This document shows positions 62,928 to 64,000 of a DNA stretch of 64,000 nucleotides, in pieces (position 1 is the stretch's first letter; each line of letters opens with the position of its first letter). The notes below the pieces were generated by a model. It made no database searches. It saw nothing but the letters and a program-made list of their open reading frames with translations, and was not told the DNA's origin. Source of the DNA: Gemmatimonadetes bacterium SCN 70-22 (lineage in GTDB: Bacteria > Gemmatimonadota > Gemmatimonadetes > Gemmatimonadales > Gemmatimonadaceae); assembly GCA_001724275.1 (NCBI GenBank), contig MEDZ01000023.1, positions 1 through 64,000 of the forward strand. Direction: 5' to 3'. The translations under genes and the position numbers were made by a program.

Positions 62928-63406
62928 TGCCCGAATACACCGGCTCGCCCCATGGGGCAGGGCGCCGCATCGCGATCGTCGTCGCGCGCTTCAACGAGAC
63001 CATCACCCAGCGGCTCCTCGACGGGGCGCTCGATGCGCTCACCCGCCATGGCGTGGCGTTCGACGATGTCGACGTGCTCTGGGTCCCGGGGGCGTGGGAG
63101 GTCCCCTTCGCGGCGCGCCGTGCGCTGGGGAGCGACCGCTACGACGCGCTCGTCGCCCTGGGCGCGGTGATCCGCGGCGACACCCCGCACTTCGACTTCG
63201 TGGCCGGCGAGTGCGCCCGTGGCCTGTCGCAGGCGTGCGCCGACCTGGACTTCCCGATCGCCTTTGGCGTCCTGACGTGCGACACGATGGAGCAGGCGGA
63301 GGCGCGGGCCGGCGGCGCCCACGGCAACAAGGGGTGGGACGCGGCGCTTGCCGCACTCGAGATGGCGGACCTGTTCGGACGACTCGATGCCGCTGACGAA
63401 GCGTGA
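62927..63406 (+). CDS. ribH: 6,7-dimethyl-8-ribityllumazine synthase RibH
   Basis: 159 residues. VARFNETITQRLLDGALDAL, VPGAWEVPFAARR, LGAVIRGDTPHFDFVA and the C-terminal GNKGWDAALAALEM match lumazine synthase, which forms icosahedral or pentameric assemblies. It overlaps nusB by 20 nt, a common ribH-nusB arrangement. Confidence 0.95.
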   Translation: MPEYTGSPHGAGRRIAIVVARFNETITQRLLDGALDALTRHGVAFDDVDVLWVPGAWEVPFAARRALGSDRYDALVALGAVIRGDTPHFDFVAGECARGLSQACADLDFPIAFGVLTCDTMEQAEARAGGAHGNKGWDAALAALEMADLFGRLDAADEA

Positions 63407-63836
63407 GCAGCGGCAGCGCCGCCGGGCGCGCGCTCGGGCGGTGCAGGCCATGTACGCCTGGGACGTGGCCCACGCCGGCTCGATTGCCGGGGTCACCCAG
63501 CGCGTCTGGGACGACATGGCGTTAGGCGCGGCGGAGCGGGCCTTCGCCGAGCCGCTCATCCGGACGATCGAGCTCCACGGCGACGACATCGACGCGCAGC
63601 TGGCCGACCTCACCACCAACTGGCGCCTCGAGCGCATCGGCGCCATCGAGCGTGCAGTGCTGCGCGTGGGGGCGGCCGAGCTCATGTGGGGCGGGAGCGA
63701 ACGCCGCGAGTACACCCCGCCGCGCGTGGCCATGCAGGAGGCGGTCCTCCTCGCCGAGCGCTTCGGGAGCCCGGAGAGCGCGCGGTTCGTCAACGGCGTC
63801 CTCGACGCGCTGGCGCGGAAGCTCGGGAGGATCTAG
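63387..63836 (+). CDS. nusB: Transcription antitermination factor NusB
   Basis: 149 residues. A basic N-terminus MPLTKREQRQRRRAR, then AVQAMYAWDVA, TNWRLERIGAIERAVLRVGAAEL and FVNGVLDALARK. With NusE (S10) it binds boxA in rRNA leaders. Octamer at 63520-63527, the last in the window. Confidence 0.93.
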   Translation: MPLTKREQRQRRRARARAVQAMYAWDVAHAGSIAGVTQRVWDDMALGAAERAFAEPLIRTIELHGDDIDAQLADLTTNWRLERIGAIERAVLRVGAAELMWGGSERREYTPPRVAMQEAVLLAERFGSPESARFVNGVLDALARKLGRI

Positions 63837-64000
63837 TTGCGGCTCCTGCTCGTCAACTGGCAGGACCGGGAGAATCCCCAGGCGGGTGGCGCCGAGATCC
63901 ACCTGCACGAGATCTTTGGGCGCCTTGCCGGGCGCGGGCACCAGGTCACGCTCCTCTGCGGCGGGTGGCCCGGCTGTCCGCCACGCGCCACGCTCGACGG
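63837..64000 (+). CDS. Glycosyltransferase (GT4-like), 3' partial
   Basis: A TTG at 63837 directly follows the nusB stop and has GGGAGG 6 nt upstream, a strong ribosome site. The 54 visible residues read LLLVNWQDRENPQAGGAEIHLHEIFGRLAGRGHQVTLLCGG in family terms: the GGAE and RGHxVTLL pattern is typical of GT-B glycosyltransferases of families 1/4. It continues beyond the window. Confidence 0.7.
   Translation, partial: MRLLLVNWQDRENPQAGGAEIHLHEIFGRLAGRGHQVTLLCGGWPGCPPRATLD

Overview
The window is about 70% G+C and densely coded. Nearly all genes lie on the + strand and many neighbours overlap as ATGA or GTGA. The family content points to a Gram-negative, diaminopimelate-peptidoglycan bacterium: a MurE with a DNPR motif, lipoproteins, beta-barrel outer-membrane proteins, many TPR proteins, MglA-type GTPases and a B12-dependent mutase. 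The overall look suggests Gemmatimonadota. This is an inference from style and gene content, because no rRNA gene is present.

Layout. 1-8651: a polarity/chemosensory module with two roadblock/LC7 proteins, an MglA-like GTPase, a protein with two tandem DnaA-type AAA+ domains, a DUF4388-TPR protein, CheD, CheB, two CheW-like proteins and a TPR protein. 8582-11836: a secreted peptidase, a tiny membrane protein, tRNA-Val(UAC) and a TPR protein ending at a strong terminator. 11936-28006: a division and cell-wall cluster, rsmH-ftsL-ftsI-murE-murF-mraY-murD-ftsW-murG-murC-ftsQ-ftsA-ftsZ, with no murB, ddl or mraZ. 28003-34215: an M23 peptidase, a VWA-like membrane protein, ftsY and recG. 34375-36458 (minus): a lipoprotein and a sensor kinase. 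36649-39371: asnS, a DinB-like gene and mazG (minus). 39419-42376: alr-deoB-cdd and an EutN/CcmL microcompartment vertex protein. 42351-48533: a lipoprotein, an outer-membrane protein, a REC-histidine kinase, mtaB and miaB. 48852-52847: comFB-like, comEC, a small HExxH protein and fbp. 52954-58856: a mutase subunit, an FmdB-like protein, argS, a PfkB kinase and purM. 58892-64000: an outer-membrane protein, ribD-ribE-ribBA-ribH, nusB and the start of a glycosyltransferase.

The most unusual signal does not belong to any single gene. The octamer CGTTAGGC occurs 22 times in the window on both strands, against roughly two expected from base composition. It sits in several reading frames and once contains a stop codon. 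Almost all TTA leucine codons I noticed are part of it. It behaves like a genome-wide DNA signal, such as an uptake sequence, a Chi-like site or a chromosome-architecture motif, and the window also encodes competence-type proteins (ComEC, ComFB-like). Other items worth attention are the tandem DnaA-like ATPase in the MglA locus, the microcompartment vertex gene coupled to nucleoside-catabolism genes, a 33-bp repeat expanded from the recG stop codon, and overlapping divergent promoters between mazG and alr.
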